This document shows, one piece after another, positions 8,630 to 17,243 of a stretch of 48,945 nucleotides of DNA. This DNA is from Fibrobacterota bacterium (GTDB taxonomy: Bacteria > Fibrobacterota > OXYB2-FULL-49-7 > JAEUSG01). The translations under genes and the position numbers were made by a program. The stretch is taken from assembly GCA_016788315.1 (NCBI GenBank), contig JAEUSG010000203.1, forward strand, positions 1-48,945, written 5' to 3'. Each line of letters opens with the position of its first letter. The first letter of the stretch is position 1. The notes under the pieces were generated by a model. The model made no database searches. It was not told the origin of the DNA and saw nothing but the letters and a program-made list of their open reading frames with translations.

Positions 8630-9471
8630 GCCGGTTCTCTTTCTTTTACAGATTTACTCATTGGAAATAGATTTATGGCCATCGTCATCACTTTAGTCGG
8701 TGATTTATCAGAATCGGCTAACATTAACAACTCTTTTCTGAAAAGTCGCACTCTTTCATGAATCTGGCTAAGGGTATTTTCCGATACAGAGATTGTTATT
8801 CCGGACATAGATCTCTCTTCTGATGGGAAACGGTCGAAAGCTTCCAGCGCTTTGGATACCATCTCCTTCTGAAAACACCATAGAGCAACATTTTTTATAG
8901 AGTCCACTCCGGATAGAAGTGTGTTTGTCTGGTGGTATCTTCCTTTGTCGTCCTTCTGGAGTAATCCGATTTTTATCAGTAGAGCGATTGATGCCTTGGC
9001 CTCTGCTGCTGATATTGACGGCAAAGTCAGTTTCCCGAGGGCGGCAAAGTCATCCTGAAAATCTGACATAACAGCCAGCTCTCTAATAACTACGTGATAC
9101 CATTTTGAAAAGTATTCATAGGACTCGGGGCTTAGCTTATGCACGTCAGAGGTTTTTTGGAGACTTAGCATTGCTGTAAGAAAGTGATTCTTCTCACTCT
9201 CTGTTTCCGCCTGGCAGAAAAAGACCAGCTGTTCAAAATAAAGAGCTTCATCTTTATCCAGGTTCAGAGTCTTCAGAACTTTTATTATGCTCTGTTTGGT
9301 TAATCCACGGTTCCCTTCAATAATATATTTGAAAAAGGCGGGTGCATTTATACCCGCTTCACTGCTCCAGGAGCGGTACGAAAAATTGGGCCTCCTCCTT
9401 TTACTCCATTCGTAATGGTCTTTAAGGAATTCCCTGTAGTCTGAATATTCGAAGATTCTTTTTGGTATCAT
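8623..9471 (-). CDS. TIGR02147-family (Fibrobacter-type) regulator-like protein
   Basis: The protein starting at the ATG at 9471 (IPKRIFEYSDYREFLKDHYE) matches the TIGR02147 family: the FEYxDYRxFLxDxYxxxK opening, then FSYRSWSSEAGINAPAFFKYIIEGNRGLT, which resembles a helix-turn-helix, and a long helical C-terminal region. It is about 282 residues, the normal length. The frame stays open to a GTG at 9546, but the family start is the internal ATG. The family was defined as a large paralogous group in Fibrobacter succinogenes and is thought to be regulatory. It lies between the receiver-protein gene and the lipoprotein/outer-membrane genes on one strand. A short inverted repeat upstream (9527-9542) could be its own operator. 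Confidence 0.8.
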   Translation of the reverse strand: MIPKRIFEYSDYREFLKDHYEWSKRRRPNFSYRSWSSEAGINAPAFFKYIIEGNRGLTKQSIIKVLKTLNLDKDEALYFEQLVFFCQAETESEKNHFLTAMLSLQKTSDVHKLSPESYEYFSKWYHVVIRELAVMSDFQDDFAALGKLTLPSISAAEAKASIALLIKIGLLQKDDKGRYHQTNTLLSGVDSIKNVALWCFQKEMVSKALEAFDRFPSEERSMSGITISVSENTLSQIHERVRLFRKELLMLADSDKSPTKVMTMAINLFPMSKSVKEREPAC

Positions 9472-9520
9472 GCTGTGAACAAATATAGGCATATTTATCT
9501 TAAAAAGCGCTAATTTTATT

Positions 9521-9542
9521 GCACAAGTACAAAATTGTGTAC
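9521..9542 (-). promoter_or_regulatory. Inverted repeat and weak promoter ahead of the TIGR02147 gene
   Basis: GTACA and TGTAC (9527-9531 and 9538-9542) form a perfect 5-bp inverted repeat around a 6-base spacer, 56 bases upstream of the ATG at 9471. Read on the minus strand, it directly precedes a weak TTGTGC box (9521-9526) that is 18 bases from TAAGAT. The placement suits an operator at an internal promoter. The evidence is modest because both boxes match the consensus poorly. Confidence 0.3.
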
Positions 9543-9578
9543 ACACCTGTGAACATGTCTTACAAAAAAAAGAGAAAA

Positions 9579-10370
9579 TTATGCTGCTATGAAGTCGCTT
9601 GTGGCTTCTAAGACATTTTTATTGAAATCTGACAACTGAACTGGTTTGCGCAGGAAATTGTTTACAACCTTTTTGCCGGGCAGTATTTCGGAGTTTCCAA
9701 GGTAGTTGTTAGGAGCATCGCGACCGTCGGTAAAAGCGCTTATGAGAAGGACTCGTGCGTTGAAATTTCTTTCGACTATGTGGTTAACCAGGTGATATCC
9801 GGATGCACCGCCCATTCTAATGTCGCTGATTACGAGGTGGTATGGTCTGTTCTTAATTTTTGCAACTTTTAGAGCATCGATTGCATCTTCAGTACTGGGA
9901 GAGGTCTCAATCTGTGAGTTCTCAAAACCTGCAACTTTCAGAAAATCGATACACATTTCCCGTATAACGGGATCATCGTCTACTACTAATATGTGAAGCT
10001 GGTCCCTGTTCACCTTGAAGGCATAATTACATCTGTGAGGTAATCTTTTTTCAGAATGGCTTTCGGGAACAGAATACTGCTGACGTTCACCGCATCGGAT
10101 AGATACATTACCGCAGATTCCCCCTTTTTCGAAGGGGCACTGTTTGCCCATTCTTTTGAAACGGCGGACATCATTTTCAGTTTTTACACGGTCGAACATC
10201 TCCATCTCAAGCTGGCGTACAGCTAGTTTGTTCTGGATTAAAGAGGTAATTGCGTCAGGGACGGAGTTTTCATCAAATTTTTGTTGGCGGAATGAGAAAT
10301 CAGCCTCGTTCTCTTCGTTGTTGTCTGGTGGTATGTTGTTCATATTTTCAAAACTCTGATTATTTCTCAT
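9579..10370 (-). CDS. Receiver-domain protein with N-terminal cysteine cluster
   Basis: 263 residues. Residues 125-260 are a complete CheY-like receiver: acidic DDD at 131-133, phospho-acceptor D183 in ISDIRM, S/T region LLISA, and conserved K242 in LRKP. Ahead of it is a helical segment (35-75) and a cysteine group, C78, C86, C93 and C114, in the context CPFEKGGIC, RC and HRCNYAF. Four cysteines spaced this way could hold a metal or iron-sulfur site. There is no DNA-binding output domain, so it acts through protein contacts or senses redox or metal state. It opens the minus-strand operon with the TIGR02147 regulator next, and is divergent from the hemerythrin MCP gene. The conserved residues suggest it is phosphorylatable. 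Confidence 0.75.
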   Translation of the reverse strand: MRNNQSFENMNNIPPDNNEENEADFSFRQQKFDENSVPDAITSLIQNKLAVRQLEMEMFDRVKTENDVRRFKRMGKQCPFEKGGICGNVSIRCGERQQYSVPESHSEKRLPHRCNYAFKVNRDQLHILVVDDDPVIREMCIDFLKVAGFENSQIETSPSTEDAIDALKVAKIKNRPYHLVISDIRMGGASGYHLVNHIVERNFNARVLLISAFTDGRDAPNNYLGNSEILPGKKVVNNFLRKPVQLSDFNKNVLEATSDFIAA

Positions 10371-10397
10371 TGTAAACCGGTTAAAGTGTCAGGTGTA

Positions 10398-10427
10398 ATT
10401 ATAGCAAAGATCATAAACCATTTGCAA
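10398..10427 (-). promoter_or_regulatory. Putative sigma-70-type promoter of the minus-strand operon
   Basis: On the minus strand, TTGCAA (10422-10427) is separated by 18 bases from a perfect TATAAT (10398-10403), 28 bp ahead of the ATG at 10370. The spacing and -10 box are good and the -35 box matches four of six bases. It lies in the 153-bp region between divergent genes. Confidence 0.5.
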
Positions 10428-10523
10428 GGCAGGTGATCAGAACTGAACAAAAGAGAAGTTGCAAATAGTTCCAGTTGGGTGTATTTTAGCAAATATAATC
10501 ATAAAACAAGGGAGAAAAGAGAA

Positions 10524-12569
10524 ATGCGTCTCAAGACAAAACTTCCGTTAGCTGCCATAGTTCCTGGTCTTATTATTCTACTCACCTTTATTGCCACCCA
10601 GTGGATATTGAAGTTGCAGGAATTCGACAGTGCGGTTGTTAATCTTGCCGGACGGCAGCGGATGTTGTCTCAGAAAATGACCAAAGAGGCCTTTCTTGGT
10701 TTTGAGAAGGTGCGCAATGGTGAAAGTGCTGATAAGGAACTGAATCTTTTTCGCCGTTCTGTTGAGGTTTTTGATAATAGTCTCACGGCTCTTCGCGATG
10801 GTGGCGAGGCTCCAATTTCACTTGATCCGGCGGTAACAGAAAAACAGCAATGTTCAAAGCCATCAAAAGAGGTTGCAGATGTTCTTGCATCTGTTGAAGC
10901 AGAGTGGAAGCCTTTAAAAGAGGCTGCTGATAAAATTGTTTCTTCTGGGTTTACAGATAGCGAAGCTCTGAAAGTACTTGCCGAATCGAATGGTAAGGTG
11001 CTTGCAATTTCTGACAAAGCAACTTCGGCAATGCAGAAGGCCTCAGAAGGACGAGTGAGTATCATCTTTACAGTTCAGATTATTGGTTTGATATTGGGAG
11101 TTCTTTGCATTATTTGGGTTATGGGGGTGGTCTCTATTCTGCTTAAGAAACTTTCAAACGTAAATTCATTGATGTTTAAGTATGCTAAAGGTGATTTGAC
11201 GGAACGTATTGAAGTCTCAAAAGAAGGTGATGAACTGGATGAAACCTTAACTGGAGTTAATCATCTTGGCGAAAACATTACATCGATAATAAGTGAGATA
11301 CACACTGTAATCAGAACGCTCCAAACCGTTTCCGGCCAGTTCTTTACATCGTTCGACTCCATTGCAGGGAACGCTCAGTCTGTTAAGGGTCGTTCCGCCA
11401 CTGTTGCCGCGGCATCTGAGGAGTCAACGGCAAGTGTAGCCAGTATTTCCGCAGCAGCAGAGCAGATGAGTACCTCTATGTCAACCGTTGCGTCAGCCAT
11501 GGAAGAGATGAGCAGCTCAATTCGTGAAGTGTCAAGAAACTGTCAGAATGAATCCAAAATTGTTTCAGACGCAATAAAGAGACTTGATGGTATGAAAGCC
11601 GCAATGCAGCGTCTTGATGAGGCAACAGGCGAAATCGGCAGAATCGTAACAGTCATCAATGATATTGCCGGCAGAACCCGTCTTCTTTCACTTAATGCAA
11701 CTATTGAGGCCGTTTCAGCAGGGGAGGCTGGAAAAGGATTCGCCGTTGTTGCTAACGAAGTAAAGGAGCTTGCCCGTCAGACAACAAGCGAAACAGAGGC
11801 TATCCGTTCACAGATAGAGAATATGAAAAATCAGGTTGAAGCGGCACAGGGAGCCATGATTGAGGTTGTAACTGTAATTGAAGAGGTTAATGTAATTGCT
11901 CAGACTATTGCCGCTACAGTTGAAGAGCAGTCTGCAACTTCAAATGAAATCGCACGGAATATAGGCGAAGCGAGCACAGCGGCAACGGAAGTTGCAAGAA
12001 ATGTCTCTCAAACGGCCACAGGACTTGAAGAGGTTTCATCAAACATACAAAGGGTTAATACAGAAACAGGTTCAGTTGCCGACAGTATAACCGGACTACG
12101 TAAGGATAGCAATAAGCTTACAACGCTTAATGAGGATCTCGGCAAGGTTATAGATTCCTTTAAAATCAATGGTGGCCTTATTGAGTGGAGCAGCAAATTA
12201 AGCACATCTGTTCCCAGTATGGACAAACAGCATATGAGACTTATAGATCTCATAAATAATCTGAATAATGCATTGGCTGAAGGGCGCAGCAGAGAGGTTA
12301 TCGGCACCATCTTAACTGAACTTGCAGATTACACGGTTACTCACTTTAAGGCTGAAGAGGCAATGCTTGAGAAATCCGGGTATCCCGATCTTGAGCATCA
12401 CAAACCGCTTCATGTTGCCTTTGTCAAAAAGGTTACAGATTTCAAACAAAGTTTTGATAGCGGCAAAGGCATGGTCTCCCGCGACCTTATGATCTTCCTG
12501 AAGGATTGGCTGGTTGACCACATTCAGGGTGTGGACAAAAAATACGGTAAATATTGTAAGGGGATGTAA
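10524..12569 (+). CDS. Methyl-accepting chemotaxis protein with C-terminal bacteriohemerythrin domain
   Basis: A 681-residue receptor starting at the ATG at 10524, with GGGAG just upstream; the frame also contains a GTG at 10479. Order: TM1 (about 9-27), a short periplasmic domain opening with [10 protein letters not shown] (41-50), the signature of PilJ/type IV pili MCP N-termini, TM2 (about 180-203), HAMP, then the MCP signalling coiled coil with hairpin tip GRTR (383-386). Residues 550-681 are a hemerythrin with all seven canonical di-iron ligands at normal spacing: H570, H607, E611, H626, H630, H666 and D671. Such domains bind O2 and occur fused to MCPs (for example Desulfovibrio DcrH). 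It probably reports oxygen or redox to CheA. It has no CheR-tether pentapeptide at its C-terminus. Confidence 0.92.
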   Translation: MRLKTKLPLAAIVPGLIILLTFIATQWILKLQEFDSAVVNLAGRQRMLSQKMTKEAFLGFEKVRNGESADKELNLFRRSVEVFDNSLTALRDGGEAPISLDPAVTEKQQCSKPSKEVADVLASVEAEWKPLKEAADKIVSSGFTDSEALKVLAESNGKVLAISDKATSAMQKASEGRVSIIFTVQIIGLILGVLCIIWVMGVVSILLKKLSNVNSLMFKYAKGDLTERIEVSKEGDELDETLTGVNHLGENITSIISEIHTVIRTLQTVSGQFFTSFDSIAGNAQSVKGRSATVAAASEESTASVASISAAAEQMSTSMSTVASAMEEMSSSIREVSRNCQNESKIVSDAIKRLDGMKAAMQRLDEATGEIGRIVTVINDIAGRTRLLSLNATIEAVSAGEAGKGFAVVANEVKELARQTTSETEAIRSQIENMKNQVEAAQGAMIEVVTVIEEVNVIAQTIAATVEEQSATSNEIARNIGEASTAATEVARNVSQTATGLEEVSSNIQRVNTETGSVADSITGLRKDSNKLTTLNEDLGKVIDSFKINGGLIEWSSKLSTSVPSMDKQHMRLIDLINNLNNALAEGRSREVIGTILTELADYTVTHFKAEEAMLEKSGYPDLEHHKPLHVAFVKKVTDFKQSFDSGKGMVSRDLMIFLKDWLVDHIQGVDKKYGKYCKGM

Positions 12570-12581
12570 GCGTATAATTTT

Positions 12582-12956
12582 CTAAAACTGGTTTGTGCGC
12601 AGCATAACCAGCGTACACGCCTCAATAGGTTGTATACCATTATCCTGCAATGCCTTAGCAAGTTCTGGATTTTCTGTTCCGGGATTGAATATCACCCTTT
12701 TAGGTTTCAGCTGCAAAAAGGCCTCTTTCATCGGTGAACTGATTTCAGCTCTGACATAAACTGTAACAGTATCGACCGATTCGGTTATGTCTGAAAGTTT
12801 TTGAGTGCATTTGACCCCTTCTATTTCCTGCAAAGCAGGGTTCACCGGGATTACCTTGTGACCAGCTTGAGTCAGGCTTACCTGAGCTTTGTAAGCATAC
12901 CGGTCAATTTTATTTGATGCACCTAAGATTGCTACGATCTCTTTTTTAGTTTCCAT
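12582..12956 (-). CDS. CoA-binding domain protein
   Basis: A 124-residue protein from the ATG at 12956, with AAGGGG 7 bases upstream. It is a single Rossmann-type CoA-binding domain (CoA_binding_2, PF13380): AILGASNKIDRYAYKA, GHKVIPVNPALQEIEGVK, then VTVYV and RVIFNPGTENPEL, and finally IEACTLVML. This is the usual length of stand-alone members, which bind CoA and may act in acyl-CoA or redox-related regulation; the substrate is unknown. It is oriented against the flanking MCP and cheA genes and ends 13 bp from the end of the hemerythrin MCP gene, interrupting the chemotaxis run. Confidence 0.85.
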   Translation of the reverse strand: METKKEIVAILGASNKIDRYAYKAQVSLTQAGHKVIPVNPALQEIEGVKCTQKLSDITESVDTVTVYVRAEISSPMKEAFLQLKPKRVIFNPGTENPELAKALQDNGIQPIEACTLVMLRTNQF

Positions 12957-13079
12957 TGTCAACCCCTTATTTAAATTCAATTCCTAATATACAAAATAGG
13001 TATTGCGGACATTTCTAACCTTTATTACATTGTATTATCTACTGTAAACGGCAATTTTTAATTAGGAGGCAGGGAAAAG

Positions 13080-16000
13080 ATGGACATCAAAGATAAAGAT
13101 CTCTTAAATGAACTAATCATTGAGTCTCAGGAGCATATTGCCAATATTGAACCGGATCTTCTTGTTCTTGAGAGGGACAAGGACGCGGTCTCTGATGAAC
13201 TTATCAACAAGATCTTCAGAGCAATTCACAGCATTAAAGGTGGATTCGGCTTTTTCGGTCTTGAACATATCAAAGAGCTGAGTCATACAATGGAAAACGT
13301 GCTGGATCTGGTTCGCAACAGGAAAATCTCAGTTACTGATAGCATGATAGAAGCACTTTTCAAAGGAATTGACAAACTTAAACTGCTTCTTCAGGATGTT
13401 GATAACTCCGATTCAACTTCAATAAGTGAAGAGTGTTCCCTTTTTGACCCCTTTCTGACAGATAAACCCGCTGAAACAAAACCAGCAGATAAAGGTCAGG
13501 AAACTGCTGCTGTTTCCAAAAAAATAGTAGGGATCGGCTCTCTAAATCAGGATACAGTAAAGGAATTGGTAAAAAGAGGAAAAAAAGTTTATCGGCTCAG
13601 TTTCAAGACTGATTCCAAAACCACAGCAAAAAGAGTAGAGGAATATAAGCTTCTAGGTGAAATTCTATCTATTACCCCTGATCCTGACAGATGGCCTGGC
13701 GGTAAAACAAAAGCTGCCGATGTCGAAATCTATTTTGCTTCAATACTCGAGTACGAACTCATAGGTGCAGGTCTCGGCTTACAAGAATCAGAAATTGAAA
13801 TAGTTGATATTAAGGCGATAGAAACCAGTGTGCAATCCGACAGGAAAAAAGAGATTAAACAGGCGGAAGCGGTGGCAAAAGCGGCTAAAAGCGGAGCTGC
13901 CGGGCAAACGGGCGGAACGGTAGAAACATCAGATACCCTCAGAGTGCGCGTAAATCTTCTGAATAATTTAATGAACCTTGCTGGCGAACTTGTTCTTTCC
14001 CGCAACCAGCTTCTTCAGAATGTTAACCGTAAAATAGAAGATGCGGTAGATGCTGATCGAATACGGGCAATTGTTGAGCGTGCAGTAGCTGACGCAATGC
14101 AGCGGGTATCCGCTGCTTCACAAAGACGCAATATCGGAAGCGGTGACCAGATACAGACGCTTATCCGTAAAGAGGCTCAGGCTGTTTCGCAATCATTGGA
14201 CGCAGTGCTTGGAATAAGACTTGGCGATGTAAAGGGGCTGAATGTAATTCTGCAGAATGTTGATCGTGTTACGTCCGAGATGCAGGAAAATATCATGCAG
14301 ACCAGGCTGCAGCCTGTAAGCGTAGTGTTCAATAAATTTCCAAGAGTTGTGCGGGATCTTGGACGCGACCTTAAGAAAGAGGTCAAGCTCGAAATAGAGG
14401 GCGGCGATGTAGAACTTGACAAATCAATCATAGAGCTGCTTTCAGATCCTCTTAATCACATTGTACGGAACTCAATGGATCATGGCCTGGAACTCCCGGA
14501 CGATCGTGAAGAGATGGGTAAAAACCGTGAAGGTGTAATTAAGCTTCGCGCTTATCACGAGAGTGGTAAAGTGCTTATAGAAATATCAGACGACGGCGGC
14601 GGTGTTGATGTCAAGAGAGTGCGTGAAAAGGCTGTTGAACGAAGTCTTATTTCGCGCGATGAAGTTGCAACAATGGGAGAAAAGGAAGTACTCCTGTTTT
14701 TATTTATGCCGGGTTTCAGTACAGCAAAACAGATTAGTGCCGTTTCCGGTCGCGGTGTCGGAATGGATGTGGTAAAGACTAACATTGAAAAGCTTGGCGG
14801 TACGGTTGAAATCGATTCCGAACTTGGTAAGGGAACGAGAGTAATAATGAAACTACCTCTCACTCTTGCTATTATACCATCATTAATTGTTTCTGTCGCT
14901 GAACGGCGATTCGCAATACCACAGGTTGGCCTTGAGGAGCTTGTTAGAATACGTGCAGTTGATGTCGCATCCAAGATTGAAACGGTGCATGGTAGTGCAG
15001 TTTTGCGACTGCGCGGTAAACTGCTTCCTCTTGTCCGATTGGCGGATGTACTCGGCATGGATCGTGTATTTGTCGATCCTGATTCAGGGGAAAAGAAAAC
15101 AGATCGACGCGAACGGCTTGCCGACAGGCGCGATCCAGCAGTTCAGGTTTCTCAGGAAATTCTTGATAAGCGGAAAGCAACAACAGATCGTCGATATCAC
15201 AGCGGCAGCTCTGTCAAGGTAGTTGTTCTTAAGCTTGCGGACAACAGATTCGGCCTCGTTGTTGACAACGTTCACGACAACGAAGAAATTATTGTAAAAC
15301 CGCTCTCCGGATATCTTAAAAAATGTCAGGCATACGCAGGGTCAGCAATTATGGGAGACGGCGCGGTTGCCATGATCCTTGATTCTTTAGGACTCTCAAC
15401 CCTCGCCGGCTTGCGCTTTTCTGACATCGAGAAAGAGTCACAGCTTGAGAAGGATCGCCACGCAAAAGTGCAGCTCATCGAACAGCAGGAGCTTCTCACA
15501 TTTAGAAACGGCACCAGTGAAATCTTTGCTGTTGATTTAAGCATGGTCGCCCGTGTTGAAAAAGTTCTGGTCAAGGATATCGAAAAGATCGGGGACAAAG
15601 AGTTCCTTAAGTATGACGACAGATCTCTGCGCCTTATCCGAATGCACCACCATCTTCCGATACAGCCGCCAACAGAAGAGGGCGAAGAGATTTTTGTAAT
15701 AGTGCCGAAACTTGTAAAGCATCCCCTGGGAATTGTTGCAACCAATGTGGAAGATGTCTTTCATGCACAGGTTACCCTGGACAAGAAAAATGTCAAGGGT
15801 ACAGGTATTCTTGGCACCGCCATGATCAATAAAAAGATGATTATCATGGTTGATGTTTACGGCCTTTTTGAATTGGCAGAGCCGGAGTATTACGGAGTTG
15901 GAAGTCTTAAAGGTATCGAAGGGAAAAAGATACTTCTTGCAGAGGACACAACATTCTTCAGAACGGTTGAAGAGAATTATCTGAAGTCATTCGGCTGTAG

Positions 16001-16286
16001 TGTCGAAATTGCAAGAGATGGCGAGGAGGCCTGGCAGAAACTCAATTCAGGAGAGCTTTTTGATGCTCTGGTTACAGACATTGAAATGCCATCTATGAAC
16101 GGTATAGAACTTGTCAAAAAAATCCGTGAGTCCGGCAAATTCGGCAGTCTGCCGATTGTAATGCTTACGGCACTGAAAGCTGATCGATTCCGTGAACGGG
16201 GTATGGAGGCGGGCGCCGATGCTTATGAGCTCAAACTTGATAAAGAGCAGCTCCGAAAAACACTTCTGAAATTAGTGGGGAAATAA
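13080..16286 (+). CDS. cheA: Hybrid chemotaxis histidine kinase CheA
   Basis: 1068 residues with these parts: Hpt/P1 with phosphorylatable H50 (IHSIKGGFGFF); a P2-like alpha/beta region (about 148-246); P3 dimerisation from 285 (LLNNLMNLAGELVLSRN), lengthened by a helical stretch at about 316-385; ATPase P4 (about 425-595) with NHIVRNSMDHGLE, DDGGG and GRGVGMDVV boxes; a first CheW-like P5 interrupted by a charged Arg/Asp-rich insert (about 664-708); a second CheW-like domain (about 795-930); and a C-terminal receiver (about 948-1066) with phospho-acceptor D1000 and a Lys in ELKLDK. CheA autophosphorylates under MCP control and passes phosphate to CheY, CheB and perhaps its own receiver. AGGAGG precedes the ATG. 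Its TAA overlaps the cheW ATG. Confidence 0.95.
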   Translation: MDIKDKDLLNELIIESQEHIANIEPDLLVLERDKDAVSDELINKIFRAIHSIKGGFGFFGLEHIKELSHTMENVLDLVRNRKISVTDSMIEALFKGIDKLKLLLQDVDNSDSTSISEECSLFDPFLTDKPAETKPADKGQETAAVSKKIVGIGSLNQDTVKELVKRGKKVYRLSFKTDSKTTAKRVEEYKLLGEILSITPDPDRWPGGKTKAADVEIYFASILEYELIGAGLGLQESEIEIVDIKAIETSVQSDRKKEIKQAEAVAKAAKSGAAGQTGGTVETSDTLRVRVNLLNNLMNLAGELVLSRNQLLQNVNRKIEDAVDADRIRAIVERAVADAMQRVSAASQRRNIGSGDQIQTLIRKEAQAVSQSLDAVLGIRLGDVKGLNVILQNVDRVTSEMQENIMQTRLQPVSVVFNKFPRVVRDLGRDLKKEVKLEIEGGDVELDKSIIELLSDPLNHIVRNSMDHGLELPDDREEMGKNREGVIKLRAYHESGKVLIEISDDGGGVDVKRVREKAVERSLISRDEVATMGEKEVLLFLFMPGFSTAKQISAVSGRGVGMDVVKTNIEKLGGTVEIDSELGKGTRVIMKLPLTLAIIPSLIVSVAERRFAIPQVGLEELVRIRAVDVASKIETVHGSAVLRLRGKLLPLVRLADVLGMDRVFVDPDSGEKKTDRRERLADRRDPAVQVSQEILDKRKATTDRRYHSGSSVKVVVLKLADNRFGLVVDNVHDNEEIIVKPLSGYLKKCQAYAGSAIMGDGAVAMILDSLGLSTLAGLRFSDIEKESQLEKDRHAKVQLIEQQELLTFRNGTSEIFAVDLSMVARVEKVLVKDIEKIGDKEFLKYDDRSLRLIRMHHHLPIQPPTEEGEEIFVIVPKLVKHPLGIVATNVEDVFHAQVTLDKKNVKGTGILGTAMINKKMIIMVDVYGLFELAEPEYYGVGSLKGIEGKKILLAEDTTFFRTVEENYLKSFGCSVEIARDGEEAWQKLNSGELFDALVTDIEMPSMNGIELVKKIRESGKFGSLPIVMLTALKADRFRERGMEAGADAYELKLDKEQLRKTLLKLVGK

Positions 16287-16765
16287 TGGCTGAAAGACAA
16301 TTTACAACATTTAAACTTGGTAATGATCTTTTCGGTATTGATATTCTGCTGGTTCGTGAAATAAACAGATCTTTGCAGATTACCCCAGTCGAAGGTGCTC
16401 CTGAGTTTGTAACAGGTCTTCTGAACCTGCGCGGACAGATCGTTACCGTTATAGATCTAGGCGTTCGTCTTGGTCTGAACAAAAGAGAAATTGCAGACAC
16501 CACCAGATGCATTATTCTTAAAACAGCACAGGAGTTGTCAAATAAAGGGGTGGATGAAAAGATTGTAAAAAGTGCTTCCGCCGATCAGGTAGGCTTTCTG
16601 GTTGACTATGTTGGGGACATGGTTGCCGCCGCCGAAAATGAAATTGCTCCGCCGCCTGCGAACCTTGGGCAGGTTAGCGAAAAATTCCTTACCGGTGTTG
16701 TAAAGCTTGAACAGGGACTTGTCGGTCTTCTTGATGTAGGACGTATTCTACAGGTGCAGGCGTAG
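16286..16765 (+). CDS. cheW: Chemotaxis coupling protein CheW
   Basis: A 159-residue single CheW domain: FTTFKLGNDLFGIDILLVREI, ITPVEGAPEFVTGLLNLRGQIVTVIDL, VGFLVDYVGDM and FLTGVVKLEQGLVGLLDV. CheW links MCP tips to the CheA P5 domain in receptor arrays. The start overlaps the cheA stop (TAATG), so the two are probably translated together. Length and motifs are ordinary. Confidence 0.95.
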   Translation: MAERQFTTFKLGNDLFGIDILLVREINRSLQITPVEGAPEFVTGLLNLRGQIVTVIDLGVRLGLNKREIADTTRCIILKTAQELSNKGVDEKIVKSASADQVGFLVDYVGDMVAAAENEIAPPPANLGQVSEKFLTGVVKLEQGLVGLLDVGRILQVQA

Positions 16766-16786
16766 TTTTAGGAGCTATCGACAATA

Positions 16787-17224
16787 ATGGTCTTCAAATT
16801 TTTTATTGTATTTCTGTCTGCTTTTCTTTCATTTGCTCATGCAGATGAAAAGGATGATGCTGTTATACTAGTTAAAAATGCGGTCTCTTATTACAAAAAG
16901 TATGGTAAAGAAAAAACCCTGGAGACTCTCACAACAGCAAAAAACGAATTTGTTAATGGTGAACTTTATGTGTTTGTATATGATACAGCAGGTGTAATGA
17001 AAGCTCATCCTGTAAATAAAAAGCTTATTGGAAAATGTCTGGTCGATATTCCTGATGTTGACGGAAAGCTTTTTAGAAAAGAAATCGTTAATCTTGCAAA
17101 ATCAAAAAAGCCCGGTTGGGTTGATTATAAGTATAAGAATCCGGCAACAAATAAAATTGAAGATAAAACCACCTATGTGATGATGGCAGGTGAATTGATT
17201 TTCTGCTGTGGAGCGTATAGGTAA
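16787..17224 (+). CDS. Secreted single-Cache (sCache-type) ligand-sensor protein
   Basis: A 145-residue exported protein: signal peptide ending SFAHA (about residue 19), then a single-Cache fold with DDAVILVKNAVSYYKKYGKEK, ELYVFVYDTAGVMKAHPVNKKLIGK and GWVDYKYKNPATNKIEDK, ending YVMMAGELIFCCGAYR. These are the strand and loop patterns of sCache_2 domains, which bind small ligands outside the cell. Here the domain is free and not fused to a receptor. The MCP gene that follows after 19 bp has a periplasmic part without such a domain, so this protein probably presents its ligand to that MCP. Two adjacent Cys (positions 141-142) are unusual in a secreted sensor. Confidence 0.8.
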   Translation: MVFKFFIVFLSAFLSFAHADEKDDAVILVKNAVSYYKKYGKEKTLETLTTAKNEFVNGELYVFVYDTAGVMKAHPVNKKLIGKCLVDIPDVDGKLFRKEIVNLAKSKKPGWVDYKYKNPATNKIEDKTTYVMMAGELIFCCGAYR

Positions 17225-17243
17225 AATTAAAGGAGAGTTTTGA

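Noticed and set aside
10479-10523. Earlier GTG start for the hemerythrin MCP gene
   Set aside because: The ATG at 10524 has a GGGAG ribosome site and directly precedes the first membrane helix; the extra residues look like untranslated leader.
13003-13038. Sigma-70 promoter for cheA (TTGCGG and TATTAT)
   Set aside because: The spacing of 24 bases is too long; no convincing promoter was found ahead of cheA.
14555-15058. Long open frame on the minus strand inside cheA
   Set aside because: It is Ser/Arg/Thr-rich, lies wholly within a clearly coding cheA region and has no ribosome site; it is a complementary-strand shadow.
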